Source of the DNA: Leuctra nigra
Taxonomy: Eukaryota; Arthropoda; Insecta; Plecoptera; Leuctridae
Length of the DNA: 64,000 nt
Assembly: GCA_934045905.1 (NCBI GenBank)
Contig: CAKOGZ010000011.1
Location: 1 to 64,000, forward strand
Direction of reading: 5' to 3'
The position numbers were made by a program, and so were the translations under genes. The notes beneath the pieces are model-generated. The model was not told the DNA's origin. It was given only the letters and a program-made list of their open reading frames with translations, and did no database searches. Position 1 is the stretch's first letter, and the number at the start of each line of letters is the position of its first letter. This document shows, in pieces, positions 49,219-62,835 of the stretch.

Positions 49219-51312
49219 GTTTCTGCACTTTTTAAGCCTCTCACCATCTACTATATAGGGTAACGTTGTCAAGTCTCTTAGAGTAATAGATTCGTCACAA
49301 AGTAGGAAACAAATAAAAAAATATCAATATGAGCTACTTCTAAAGTGGCACCCCCCTATTTTTATCGAATTTTCTTGAAGCCTACACAACGTTATGCCGA
49401 GAAATGAAATAAAACACTTTTCGAAAATAATAGGCTTAACATCAACATGTAAAAAAAAATCTCCCCTCTGCCTCCTGGAGTCGCCCGACGTTGCCCGGTC
49501 AGATAATTTTATAATAAAGTTAGGTTAGGGTAGGTTAGCGAAGCGAGCGAAGCGAGCGTAGCTGACCCTTAACAAGCTTTAACCTACAGTGACAAAAAAT
49601 TGATGAAAACCTATCAGGTTTGTGCCCTTCTGCTTCTGAAGGACATAAACTAAGAAATGCGGCGTATCGGAGCGTCTGACAGAAAAAAGTGTTTCTGCAC
49701 TTTTTAAGCCTCTCTCCATCATCTATATGGTGTATCATTTTCAGCTCTCTAAGAGTAATAGATTCGTCACAAAGTAGGAAACAAACAAAACTCTTTCAAT
49801 ATGACCTACTTCTAAAGTGGCACCCCCCTGTTTTTATCGAATTTTCTTGATGCCTACACAACGTTATGCCGAGAAATGTAATAAAACACTTTTCGAAAAA
49901 AAATAGGCTTATAAATAAAATTATAAAAAAGAACCCCACTCTGCCCCCTTGAAGTCGCCCGACGCTGCCCTGTCAGATTATTATATAATAAAGTTAGGTT
50001 AATACAGGTTAGCGAAGCGAGCGTAGCTGACTCATCACAAGCTTTAACCTCCATTGACTAAAAAATGGATGAAAACCTAGGAAATGAGGAAAATCTAAGG
50101 AACATTGTTAATTGTTACATTGTTACATTTGTAGGCTAACCTACATTGTTGGTCAATATACATTGACAAAAAAATGGATGAAAATCTATCGGGGGTCGAC
50201 CCATCAGCTTCTGAATAACATGAACAGTTAATTCCGGCGAATCGGAGAGTCTGACATAAAAAAGTGTTTCTGCACTTTTTAAGCCTTTCACCATCTACTA
50301 TATAGGGTCACGTTGTCAACTCTCTTAGAGTAATAGATTCGTCACAAAGTAGGAAACAAATAAAAAAATATCAATATGAGCTACTTCTAAAGTGGCACCC
50401 CCCTATTTTTATCGAATTTTCTTGAAGCCTACACAACGTTATGCCGAGAAATGAAATAAAACACTTATCGAAAATAATAGGCTTAACATTAACATGTAAA
50501 AAAAAATCTCCCCTCTGCCTCCTGGAGTCGCCCGACGTTGCCCGGTCAGATAATTTTATAATAAAGTTAGGTTAGGGTAGGTTAGCGAAGCGAGCGAAGC
50601 GAGCGTAGCTGACCCTTAACAAGCTTTAACCTACAGTGACAAAAAATTGATGAAAACCTATCAGGATTGTGCCCTTCTGCTTCTGAAGGACATAAACTAA
50701 GAAATGCGGCGTATCGGAGCGTCTGACAGAAAAAAGTGTTTCTGCACTTTTTAAGCCTCTCTCCATCATCTATATGGTGTATCATTTTCAGCTCTCTAAG
50801 AGTAATAGATTCGTCACAAAGTAGGAAACAAACAAAACTCTTTCAATATGACCTACTTCTAAAGTGGCACCCCCCTGTTTTTATCGAATTTTCTTGATGC
50901 CTACACAACGTTATGCCGAGAAATGTAATAAAACACTTTTCGAAAAAAAATAGGCTTATAAATAAAATTATAAAAAAGAACCCCACTCTGCCCCCTTGGA
51001 GTCGCCCGACGCTGCCCTGTCAGATTATTATATAATAAAGTTAGGTTAATACAGGTTAGCGAAGCGAGCGTAGCTGACTCATCACAAGCTTTAACCTCCA
51101 TTGACTAAAAAATGGATGAAAACCTAGGAAATGAGGAAAATCTAAGGAACATTGTTAATTGTTACATTGTTACCTTTGTAGGCTAACCTACATTGTTGGT
51201 CAATATACATTGACAAAAAAATGGATGAAAATCTATCGGGGGTCGACCCATCAGCTTCTGAATAACATGAACAGTTAATTCCGGCGAATCGGAGAGTCTG
51301 ACATAAAAAAGT
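49219..51312 (+). repeat. Two-unit K block, copy 3 (U47-U48)
   Basis: It has the same markers as 40845-42938: ACATCAACATG, CAGGTTTGTG, CTTGAAGTCG and TTACATTTG, then CCTTTCACC, GGGTCACG and CACTTATCG. It lies 8374 bp right of copy 1. The AAACTCTTTC variant resumes here and stays to the window end. Confidence 0.87.
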
Positions 51313-53409
51313 GTTTCAGCACTTTTTAAGCCTCTCACCATCTACTATATAGGGTAACGTTGTCAACTCTCTTAGAGTAATAGATTCGTCACAAAGTAGG
51401 AAACAAATAAAAAAAATATCAATATGAGCTACTTCTAAAGTGGCACCCCCCTATTTTTATCGAATTTTCTTGAAGCCTACACAACGTTATGCCGAGAAAT
51501 GAAATAAAACACTTTTCGAAAATAATAGGCTTAACATCAACATGTAAAAAAAAATCTCCCCTCTGCCTCCTGGAGTCGCCCGACGTTGCCCGGTCAGATA
51601 ATTTTATAATAAAGTTAGGTTAGGGTAGGTTAGCGAAGCGAGCGAAGCGAGCGTAGCTGACCCTTAACAAGCTTTAACCTACAGTGACAAAAAATTGATG
51701 AAAACCTATCAGGATTGTGCCCTTCTGCTTCTGAAGGACATAAACTAAGAAATGCGGCGTATCGGAGCGTCTGACAGAAAAAAGTGTTTCTGCACTTTTT
51801 AAGCCTCTCTCCATCATCTATATGGTGTATCATTTTCAGCTCTCTAAGAGTAATAGATTCGTCACAAAGTAGGAAACAAACAAAACTCTTTCAATATGAC
51901 CTACTTCTAAAGTGGCACCCCCCTGTTTTTATCGAATTTTCTTGATGCCTACACAACGTTATGCCGAGAAATGTAATAAAACACTTTTCGAAAAAAAATA
52001 GGCTTATAAATAAAATTATAAAAAAGAACCCCACTCTGCCCCCTTGGAGTCGCCCGACGCTGCCCTGTCAGATTATTATATAATAAAGTTAGGTTAATAC
52101 AGGTTAGCGAAGCGAGCGTAGCTGACTCATCACAAGCTTTAACCTCCATTGACTAAAAAATGGATGAAAACCTAGGAAATGAGGAAAATCTAAGGAACAT
52201 TGTTAATTGTTACATTGTTACCTTTGTAGGCTAACCTACATTGTTGGTCAATATACATTGACAAAAAAATGGATGAAAATCTATCGGGGGTCGACCCATC
52301 AGCTTCTGAATAACATGAACAGTTAATTCCGGCGAATCGGAGAGTCTGACATAAAAAAGTGTTTCAGCACTTTTTAAGCCTCTCACCATCTACTATATAG
52401 GGTAACGTTGTCAACTCTCTTAGAGTAATAGATTCGTCACAAAGTAGGAAACAAATAAAAAAAATATCAATATGAGCTACTTCTAAAGTGGCACCCCCCT
52501 ATTTTTATCGAATTTTCTTGAAGCCTACACAACGTTATGCCGAGAAATGAAATAAAACACTTTTCGAAAATATATGGGCTTAACATTAACATGTAAAAAA
52601 AAATCTCCCCTCTGCCTCCTGGAGTCGCCCGACGTTGCCCGGTCAGATAATTTTATAATAAAGTTAGGTTAGGGTAGGTTAGCGAAGCGAGCGAAGCGAG
52701 CGTAGCTGACCCTTAACAAGCTTTAACCTACAGTGACAAAAAATTGATGAAAACCTATCAGGATTGTGCCCTTCTGCTTCTGAAGGACATAAACTAAGAA
52801 ATGCGGCGTATCGGAGCGTCTGACAGAAAAAAGTGTTTCTGCACTTTTTAAGCCTCTCTCCATCATCTATATGGTGTATCATTTTCAGCTCTCTAAGAGT
52901 AATAGATTCGTCACAAAGTAGGAAACAAACAAAACTCTTTCAATATGACCTACTTCTAAAGTGGCACCCCCCTGTTTTTATCGAATTTTCTTGATGCCTA
53001 CACAACGTTATGCCGAGAAATGTAATAAAACACTTTTCGAAAAAAAATAGGCTTATAAATAAAATTATAAAAAAGAACCCCACTCTGCCCCCTTGGAGTC
53101 GCCCGACGCTGCCCTGTCAGATTATTATATAATAAAGTTAGGTTAATACAGGTTAGCGAAGCGAGCGTAGCTGACTCATCACAAGCTTTAACCTCCATTG
53201 ACTAAAAAATGGATGAAAACCTAGGAAATGAGGAAAATCTAAGGAACATTGTTAATTGTTACATTGTTACCTTTGTAGGCTAACCTACATTGTTGGTCAA
53301 TATACATTGACAAAAAAATGGATGAAAATCTATCGGGGGTCGACCCATCAGCTTCTGAATAACATGAACAGTTAATTCCGGCGAATCGGAGAGTCTGACA
53401 TAAAAAAGT
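51313..53409 (+). repeat. Transition units (U49-U50)
   Basis: Both start with GTTTCAGC and have the extra A before TATC. U49 has ACATCAACATG but CAGGATTGTG, so its 5' part is K type and its 3' part is not. U50 (1049 bp) introduces GAAAATATATGGGC in place of GAAAATAATAGGC (about 52566), with CG still ahead of it. Confidence 0.82.
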
Positions 53410-56400
53410 GTTTCTGCACTTTTTAAGCCTCTCACCATCTACTATATAGGGTAACGTTGTCAACTCTCTTAGAGTAATAGATTCGTCACAAAGTAGGAAA
53501 CAAATAAAAAAATATCAATATGAGCTACTTCTAAAGTGGCACCCCCCTATTTTTATCGAATTTTCTTGAAGCCTACACAACGTTATGCCGAGAAATGAAA
53601 TAAAACACTTTTCTAAAATATATGGGCTTAACATTAACATGTAAAAAAAATCTCCCCTCTGCCTCCTGGAGTCGCCCGACGTTGCCCGGTCAGATAATTT
53701 TATAATAAAGTTAGGTTAGGGTAGGTTAGCGAAGCGAGCGAAGCGAGCGTAGCTGACCCTTAACAAGCTTTAACCTACAGTGACAAAAAATTGATGAAAA
53801 CCTATCAGGATTGTGCCCTTCTGCTTCTGAAGGACATAAACTAAGAAATGCGGCGTATCGGAGCGTCTGACAGAAAAAAGTGTTTCTGCACTTTTTAAGC
53901 CTCTCTCCATCATCTATATGGTGTATCATTTTCAGCTCTCTAAGAGTAATAGATTCGTCACAAAGTAGGAAACAAACAAAACTCTTTCAATATGACCTAC
54001 TTCTAAAGTGGCACCCCCCTGTTTTTATCGAATTTTCTTGATGCCTACACAACGTTATGCCGAGAAATGTAATAAAACACTTTTCGAAAAAAAATAGGCT
54101 TATAAATAAAATTATAAAAAAGAACCCCACTCTGCCCCCTTGGAGTCGCCCGACGCTGCCCTGTCAGATTATTATATAATAAAGTTAGGTTAATACAGGA
54201 TAGCGAAGCGAGCGTAGCTGACTCATCACAAGCTTTAACCTCCATTGACTAAAAAATGGATGAAAACCTAGGAAATGAGGAAAATCTAAGGAACATTGTT
54301 AATTGTTACATTGTTACCTTTGTAGGCTAACCTACATTGTTGGTCAATCTACATTGACAAAAAAATGGATGAAAATCTATCGGGGGTCGACCCATCAGCT
54401 TCTGAATAACATGAACAGTTAATTCCGGCGAATCGGAGAGTCTGACATAAAAAAGTGTTTTTGCACTTTTTAAGCCTCTCACCATCTACTATATAGGGTA
54501 ACGTTGTCAACTCTCTTAGAGTAATAGATTCGTCACAAAGAAGGAAACAAATAAAAAAAATATCAATATGAGCTACTTCTAAAGTGGCACCCCCCTATTT
54601 TTATCGAATTTTCTTGAAGCCTACACAACGTTATGCCGAGAAATGAAATAAAACACTTTTCGAAAATAATAGGCTTAACATTAACATGTAAAAAAAAATC
54701 TCCCCTCTGCCTCCTGGAGTCGCCCGACGTTGCCCGGTCAGATAATTTTATAATAAAGTTAGGTTAGGGTAGGTTAGCGAAGCGAGCGAAGCGAGCGTAG
54801 CTGACCCTTAACAAGCTTTAACCTACAGTGACAAAAAATTGATGAAAACCTATCAGGATTGTGCCCTTCTGCTTCTGAAGGACATAAACTAAGAAATGCG
54901 GCGTATCGGAGCGTCTGACAGAAAAAAGTGTTTCTGCACTTTTTAAGCCTCTCTCCATCATCTATATGGTGTATCATTTTCAGCTCTCTAAGAGTAATAG
55001 ATTCGTCACAAAGTAGGAAACAAACAAAACTCTTTCAATATGACCTACTTCTAAAGTGGCACCCCCCTGTTTTTATCGAATTTTCTTGATGCCTACACAA
55101 CGTTATGCCGAGAAATGTAATAAAACACTTTTCGAAAAAAAATAGGCTTATAAATAAAATTATAAAAAAGAACCCCACTCTGCCCCCTTGGAGTCGCCCG
55201 ACGCTGCCCTGTCAGATTATTATATAATAAAGTTAGGTTAATACAGGTTAGCGAAGCGAGCGTAGCTGACTCATCACAAGCTTTAACCTCCATTGACTAA
55301 AAAATGGATGAAAACCTAGGAAATGAGGAAAATCTAAGGAACATTGTTAATTGTTACATTGTTACCTTTGTAGGCTAACCTACATTGTTGGTCAATATAC
55401 ATTGACAAAAAAATGGATGAAAATCTATCGGGGGTCGACCCATCAGCTTCTGAATAACATGAACAGTTAATTCCGGCGAATCGGAGAGTCTGACATAAAA
55501 AAGTGTTTCTGCACTTTTTAAGCCTCTCACCATCTACTATATAGGGTAACGTTGTCAACTCTCTTAGAGTAATAGATTCGTCACAAAGTAGGAAACAAAT
55601 AAAAAAATATCAATATGAGCTACTTCTAAAGTGGCACCCCCCTATTTTTATCGAATTTTCTTGAAGCCTACACAACGTTATGCCGAGAAATGAAATAAAA
55701 CACTTTTCTAAAATATATGGGCTTAACATTAACATGTAAAAAAAATCTCCCCTCTGCCTCCTGGAGTCGCCCGACGTTGCCCGGTCAGATAATTTTATAA
55801 TAAAGTTAGGTTAGGGTAGGTTAGCGAAGCGAGCGAAGCGAGCGTAGCTGACCCTTAACAAGCTTTAACCTACAGTGACAAAAAATTGATGAAAACCTAT
55901 CAGGATTGTGCCCTTCTGCTTCTGAAGGACATAAACTAAGAAATGCGGCGTATCGGAGCGTCTGACAGAAAAAAGTGTTTCTGCACTTTTTAAGCCTCTC
56001 TCCATCATCTATATGGTGTATCATTTTCAGCTCTCTAAGAGTAATAGATTCGTCACAAAGTAGGAAACAAACAAAACTCTTTCAATATGACCTACTTCTA
56101 AAGTGGCACCCCCCTGTTTTTATCGAATTTTCTTGATGCCTACACAACGTTATGCCGAGAAATGTAATAAAACACTTTTCGAAAAAAAATAGGCTTATAA
56201 ATAAAATTATAAAAAAGAACCCCACTCTGCCCCCTTGGAGTCGCCCGACGCTGCCCTGTCAGATTATTATATAATAAAGTTAGGTTAATACAGGTTAGCG
56301 AAGCGAGCGTAGCTGACTCATCACAAGCTTTAACCTCCATTGACTAAAAAATGGATGAAAACCTAGGAAATGAGGAAAATCTAAGGAACATTGTTAATTG

Positions 56401-59400
56401 TTACATTGTTACCTTTGTAGGCTAACCTACATTGTTGGTCAATATACATTGACAAAAAAATGGATGAAAATCTATCGGGGGTCGACCCATCAGCTTCTGA
56501 ATAACATGAACAGTTAATTCCGGCGAATCGGAGAGTCTGACATAAAAAAGTGTTTCTGCACTTTTTAAGCCTCTCACCATCTACTATATAGGGTCACGTT
56601 GTCAACTCTCTTAGAGTAATAGATTCGTCACAAAGTAGGAAACAAATAAAAAAATATCAATATGAGCTACTTCTAAAGTGGCACCCCCCTATTTTTATCG
56701 AATTTTCTTGAAGCCTACACAACGTTATGCCGAGAAATGAAATAAAACACTTTTCGAAAATAATAGGCTTAACATTAACATGTAAAAAAAAATCTCCCCT
56801 CTGCCTCCTGGAGTCGCCCGACGTTGCCCGGTCAGATAATTTTATAATAAAGTTAGGTTAGGGTAGGTTAGCGAAGCGAGCGAAGCGAGCGTAGCTGACC
56901 CTTAACAAGCTTTAACCTACAGTGACAAAAAATTGATGAAAACCTATCAGGATTGTGCCCTTCTGCTTCTGAAGGACATAAACTAAGAAATGCGGCGTAT
57001 CGGAGCGTCTGACAGAAAAAAGTGTTTCTGCACTTTTTAAGCCTCTCTCCATCATCTATATGGTGTATCATTTTCAGCTCTCTAAGAGTAATAGATTCGT
57101 CACAAAGTAGGAAACAAACAAAACTCTTTCAATATGACCTACTTCTAAAGTGGCACCCCCCTGTTTTTATCGAATTTTCTTGATGCCTACACAACGTTAT
57201 GCCGAGAAATGTAATAAAACACTTTTCGAAAAAAAATAGGCTTATAAATAAAATTATAAAAAAGAACCCCACTCTGCCCCCTTGGAGTCGCCCGACGCTG
57301 CCCTGTCAGATTATTATATAATAAAGTTAGGTTAATACAGGTTAGCGAAGCGAGCGTAGCTGACTCATCACAAGCTTTAACCTCCATTGACTAAAAAATG
57401 GATGAAAACCTAGGAAATGAGGAAAATCTAAGGAACATTGTTAATTGTTACATTGTTACCTTTGTAGGCTAACCTACATTGTTGGTCAATATACATTGAC
57501 AAAAAAATGGATGAAAATCTATCGGGGGTCGACCCATCAGCTTCTGAATAACATGAACAGTTAATTCCGGCGAATCGGAGAGTCTGACATAAAAAAGTGT
57601 TTCTGCACTTTTTAAGCCTCTCACCATCTACTATATAGGGTAACGTTGTCAACTCTCTTAGAGTAATAGATTCGTCACAAAGTAGGAAACAAATAAAAAA
57701 AATATCAATATGAGCTACTTCTAAAGTGGCACCCCCCTATTTTTATCGAATTTTCTTGAAGCCTACACAACGTTATGCCGAGAAATGAAATAAAACACTT
57801 TTCTAAAATATATGGGCTTAACATTAACATGTAAAAAAAAATCTCCCCTCTGCCTCCTGGAGTCGCCCGACGTTGCCCGGTCAGATAATTTTATAATAAA
57901 GTTAGGTTAGGGTAGGTTAGCGAAGCGAGCGAAGCGAGCGTAGCTGACCCTTAACAAGCTTTAACCTACAGTGACAAAAAATTGATGAAAACCTATCAGG
58001 ATTGTGCCCTTCTGCTTCTGAAGGACATAAACTAAGAAATGCGGCGTATCGGAGCGTCTGACAGAAAAAAGTGTTTCTGCACTTTTTAAGCCTCTCTCCA
58101 TCATCTATATGGTGTATCATTTTCAGCTCTCTAAGAGTAATAGATTCGTCACAAAGTAGGAAACAAACAAAACTCTTTCAATATGACCTACTTCTAAAGT
58201 GGCACCCCCCTGTTTTTATCGAATTTTCTTGATGCCTACACAACGTTATGCCGAGAAATGTAATAAAACACTTTTCGAAAAAAAATAGGCTTATAAATAA
58301 AATTATAAAAAAGAACCCCACTCTGCCCCCTTGGAGTCGCCCGACGCTGCCCTGTCAGATTATTATATAATAAAGTTAGGTTAATACAGGTTAGCGAAGC
58401 GAGCGTAGCTGACTCATCACAAGCTTTAACCTCCATTGACTAAAAAATGGATGAAAACCTAGGAAATGAGGAAAATCTAAGGAACATTGTTAATTGTTAC
58501 ATTGTTACCTTTGTAGGCTAACCTACATTGTTGGTCAATATACATTGACAAAAAAATGGATGAAAATCTATCGGGGGTCGACCCATCAGCTTCTGAATAA
58601 CATGAACAGTTAATTCCGGCGAATCGGAGAGTCTGACATAAAAAAGTGTTTCTGCACTTTTTAAGCCTCTCACCATCTACTATATAGGGTAACGTTGTCA
58701 ACTCTCTTAGAGTAATAGATTCGTCACAAAGTAGGAAACAAATAAAAAAATATCAATATGAGCTACTTCTAAAGTGGCACCCCCCTATTTTTATCAAATT
58801 TTCTTGAAGCCTACACAACGTTATGCCGAGAAATGAAATAAAACACTTTTCGAAAATAATAGGCTTAACATTAACATGTAAAAAAAAATCTCCCCTCTGC
58901 CTCCAGGAGTCGCCCGACGTTGCCCGGTCAGATAATTTTATAATAAAGTTAGGTTAGGGTAGGTTAGCGAAGCGAGCGAAGCGAGCGTAGCTGACCCTTA
59001 ACAAGCTTTAACCTACAGTGACAAAAAATTGATGAAAACCTATCAGGATTGTGCCCTTCTGCTTCTGAAGGACATAAACTAGGAAATGCGGCGTATCGGA
59101 GCGTCTGACAGAAAAAAGTGTTTCTGCACTTTTTAAGCCTCTCTCCATCATCTATATGGTGTATCATTTTCAGCTCTCTAAGAGTAATAGATTCGTCACA
59201 AAGTAGGAAACAAACAAAACTCTTTCAATATGACCTACTTCTAAAGTGGCACCCCCCTGTTTTTATCGAATTTTCTTGATGCCTACACAACGTTATGCCG
59301 AGAAATGTAATAAAACACTTTTCGAAAAAAAATAGGCTTATAAATAAAATTATAAAAAAGAACCCCACTCTGCCCCCTTGGAGTCGCCCGACGCTGCCCT

Positions 59401-59694
59401 GTCAGATTATTATTAAATAAAGTTAGGTTAATACAGGTTAGCGAAGCGAGCGTAGCTGACTCATCACAAGCTTTAACCTCCATTGACTAAAAAATGGATG
59501 AAAACCTAGGAAATGAGGAAAATCTAAGGAACATTGTTAATTGTTACATTGTTACCTTTGTAGGCTAACCTACATTGTTGGTCAATATACATTGACAAAA
59601 AAATGGATGAAAATCTATCGGGGGTCGACCCATCAGCTTCTGAATAACATGAACAGTTAATTCCGGCGAATCGGAGAGTCTGACATAAAAAAGT
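53410..59694 (+). repeat. Two-unit alternation, three copies (U51-U56)
   Basis: The units alternate. U51, U53 and U55 have TTTTCTAAAATATATGGGC (about 53612, 55707 and 57802). U52, U54 and U56 have TTTTCGAAAATAATAGGC. Copies start at 53410, 55505 and 57599, a period of about 2095 bp. Private changes noted include AGGATAGCG and AATCTAC in U51, GTTTTTGC and AAGAAGG in U52, GGGTCACG in U54, and ATCAAATTTT, CCAGGAGTC and TATTAAATAAAG in U56. Confidence 0.85.
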
Positions 59695-62600
59695 GTTTCT
59701 GCACTTTTTAAGCCTCTCACCATCTACTATATAGGGTCACGTTGTCAACTCTCTTAGAGTAATAGATTCGTCACAAAGTAGGAAACAAATAAAAAAATAT
59801 CAATATGAGCTACTTCTAAAGTGGCACCCCCCTATTTTTATCGAATTTTCTTGAAGCCTACACAACGTTATGCCGAGAAATGAAATAAAACACTTTTCGA
59901 AAATAATAGGCTTAACATTAACATGTAAAAAAAAATCTCCCCTCTGCCTCCTGGAGTCGCCCGACGTTGCCCGGTCAGATAATTTTATAATAAAGTTAGG
60001 TTAGGGTAGGTTAGCGAAGCGAGCGAAGCGAGCGTAGCTGACCCTTAACAAGCTTTAACCTACAGTGACAAAAAATTGATGAAAACCTATCAGGATTGTG
60101 CCCTTCTGCTTCTGAAGGACATAAACTAAGAAATGCAGCGTATCGGAGCGTCTGACAGAAAAAAGTGTTTCTGCACTTTTTTAGCCTCTCTCCATCATCT
60201 ATATGGTGTATCATTTTCAGCTCTCTAAGAGTAATAGATTCGTCACAAAGTAGGAAACAAACAAAACTCTTTCAATATGACCTACTTCTAAAGTGGCACC
60301 CCCCTGTTTTTATCGAATTTTCTTGATGCCTACACAACGTTATGCCGAGAAATGTAATAAAACACTTTTCGAAAAAAAATAGGCTTATAAATAAAATTAT
60401 AAAAAAGAACCCCACTCTGCCCCCTTGGAGTCGCCCGACGCTGCCCTGTCAGATTATTATATAATAAAGTTAGGTTAATACAGGTTAGCGAAGCGAGCGT
60501 AGCTGACTCATCACAAGCTTTAACCTCCATTGACTAAAAAATGGATGAAAACCTAGGAAATGAGGAAAATCTAAGGAACATTGTTAATTGTTACATTGTT
60601 ACCTTTGTAGGCTAACCTACATTGTTGGTCAATATACATTGACAAAAAAATGGATGAAAATCTATCGGGGGTCGACCCATCAGCTTCTGAATAACATGAA
60701 CAGTTAATTCCGGCGAATCGGAGAGTCTGACATAAAAAAGTGTTTCTGCACTTTTTAAGCCTCTCACCATCTACTATATAGGGTCACGTTGTCAACTCTC
60801 TTAGAGTAATAGATTCGTCACAAAGTAGGAAACAAATAAAAAAATATCAATATGAGCTACTTCTAAAGTGGCACCCCCCTATTTTTATCGAATTTTCTTG
60901 AAGCCTACACAACGTTATGCCGAGAAATGAAATAAAACACTTTTCGAAAATAATAGGCTTAACATTAACATGTAAAAAAAAATCTCCCCTCTGCCTCCTG
61001 GAGTCGCCCGACGTTGCCCGGTCAGATAATTTTATAATAAAGTTAGGTTAGGGTAGGTTAGCGAAGCGAGCGAAGCGAGCGTAGCTGACCCTTAACAAGC
61101 TTTAACCTACAGTGACAAAAAATTGATGAAAACCTATCAGGATTGTGCCCTTCTGCTTCTGAAGGACATAAACTAAGAAATGCAGCGTATCGGAGCGTCT
61201 GACAGAAAAAAGTGTTTCTGCACTTTTTTAGCCTCTCTCCATCATCTATATGGTGTATCATTTTCAGCTCTCTAAGAGTAATAGATTCGTCACAAAGTAG
61301 GAAACAAACAAAACTCTTTCAATATGACCTACTTCTAAAGTGGCACCCCCCTGTTTTTATCGAATTTTCTTGATGCCTACACAACGTTATGCCGAGAAAT
61401 GTAATAAAACACTTTTCGAAAAAAAATAGGCTTATAAATAAAATTATAAAAAAGAACCCCACTCTGCCCCCTTGGAGTCGCCCGACGCTGCCCTGTCAGA
61501 TTATTATATAATAAAGTTAGGTTAATACAGGTTAGCGAAGCGAGCGTAGCTGACTCATCACAAGCTTTAACCTCCATTGACTAAAAAATGGATGAAAACC
61601 TAGGAAATGAGGAAAATCTAAGGAACATTGTTAATTGTTACATTGTTACCTTTGTAGGCTAACCTACATTGTTGGTCAATATACATTGACAAAAAAATGG
61701 ATGAAAATCTATCGGGGGTCGACCCATCAGCTTCTGAATAACATGAACAGTTAATTCCGGCGAATCGGAGAGTCTGACATAAAAAAGTGTTTCTGCACTT
61801 TTTAAGCCTCTCACCATCTACTATATAGGGTCACGTTGTCAACTCTCTTAGAGTAATAGATTCGTCACAAAGTAGGAAACAAATAAAAAAATATCAATAT
61901 GAGCTACTTCTAAAGTGGCACCCCCCTATTTTTATCGAATTTTCTTGAAGCCTACACAACGTTATGCCGAGAAATGAAATAAAACACTTTTCGAAAATAA
62001 TAGGCTTAACATTAACATGTAAAAAAAAATCTCCCCTCTGCCTCCTGGAGTCGCCCGACGTTGCCCGGTCAGATAATTTTATAATAAAGTTAGGTTAGGG
62101 TAGGTTAGCGAAGCGAGCGAAGCGAGCGTAGCTGACCCTTAACAAGCTTTAACCTACAGTGACAAAAAATTGATGAAAACCTATCAGGATTGTGCCCTTC
62201 TGCTTCTGAAGGACATAAACTAAGAAATGCAGCGTATCGGAGCGTCTGACAGAAAAAAGTGTTTCTGCACTTTTTTAGCCTCTCTCCATCATCTATATGG
62301 TGTATCATTTTCAGCTTTCTAAGAGTAATAGATTCGTCACAAAGTAGGAAACAAACAAAACTCTTTCAATATGACCTACTTCTAAAGTGGCACCCCCCTG
62401 TTTTTATCGAATTTTCTTGATGCCTACACAACGTTATGCCGAGAAATGTAATAAAACACTTTTCGAAAAAAAATAGGCTTATAAATAAAATTATAAAAAA
62501 GAACCCCACTCTGCCCCCTTGGAGTCGCCCGACGCTGCCCTGTCAGATTATTATATAATAAAGTTAGGTTAATACAGGTTAGCGAAGCGAGCGTAGCTGA

Positions 62601-62835
62601 CTCATCACAAGCTTTAACCTCCATTGACTAAAAAATGGATGAAAACCTAGGAAATGAGGAAAATCTAAGGAACATTGTTAATTGTTACATTGTTACCTTT
62701 GTAGGCTAACCTACATTGTTGGTCAATATACATTGACAAAAAAATGGATGAAAATCTATCGGGGGTCGACCCATCAGCTTCTGAATAACATGAACAGTTA
62801 ATTCCGGCGAATCGGAGAGTCTGACATAAAAAAGT
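59695..62835 (+). repeat. Run of three near-identical 1047-bp units (U57-U59)
   Basis: All three have GGGTCACG near the start, ATGCAGCG for ATGCGGCG (about 60137, 61184 and 62230) and CTTTTTTAGCC for CTTTTTAAGCC. The only difference noted is AGCTTTCTAAG in U59 (about 62314). Single-unit period and near identity point to recent amplification. Confidence 0.86.
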
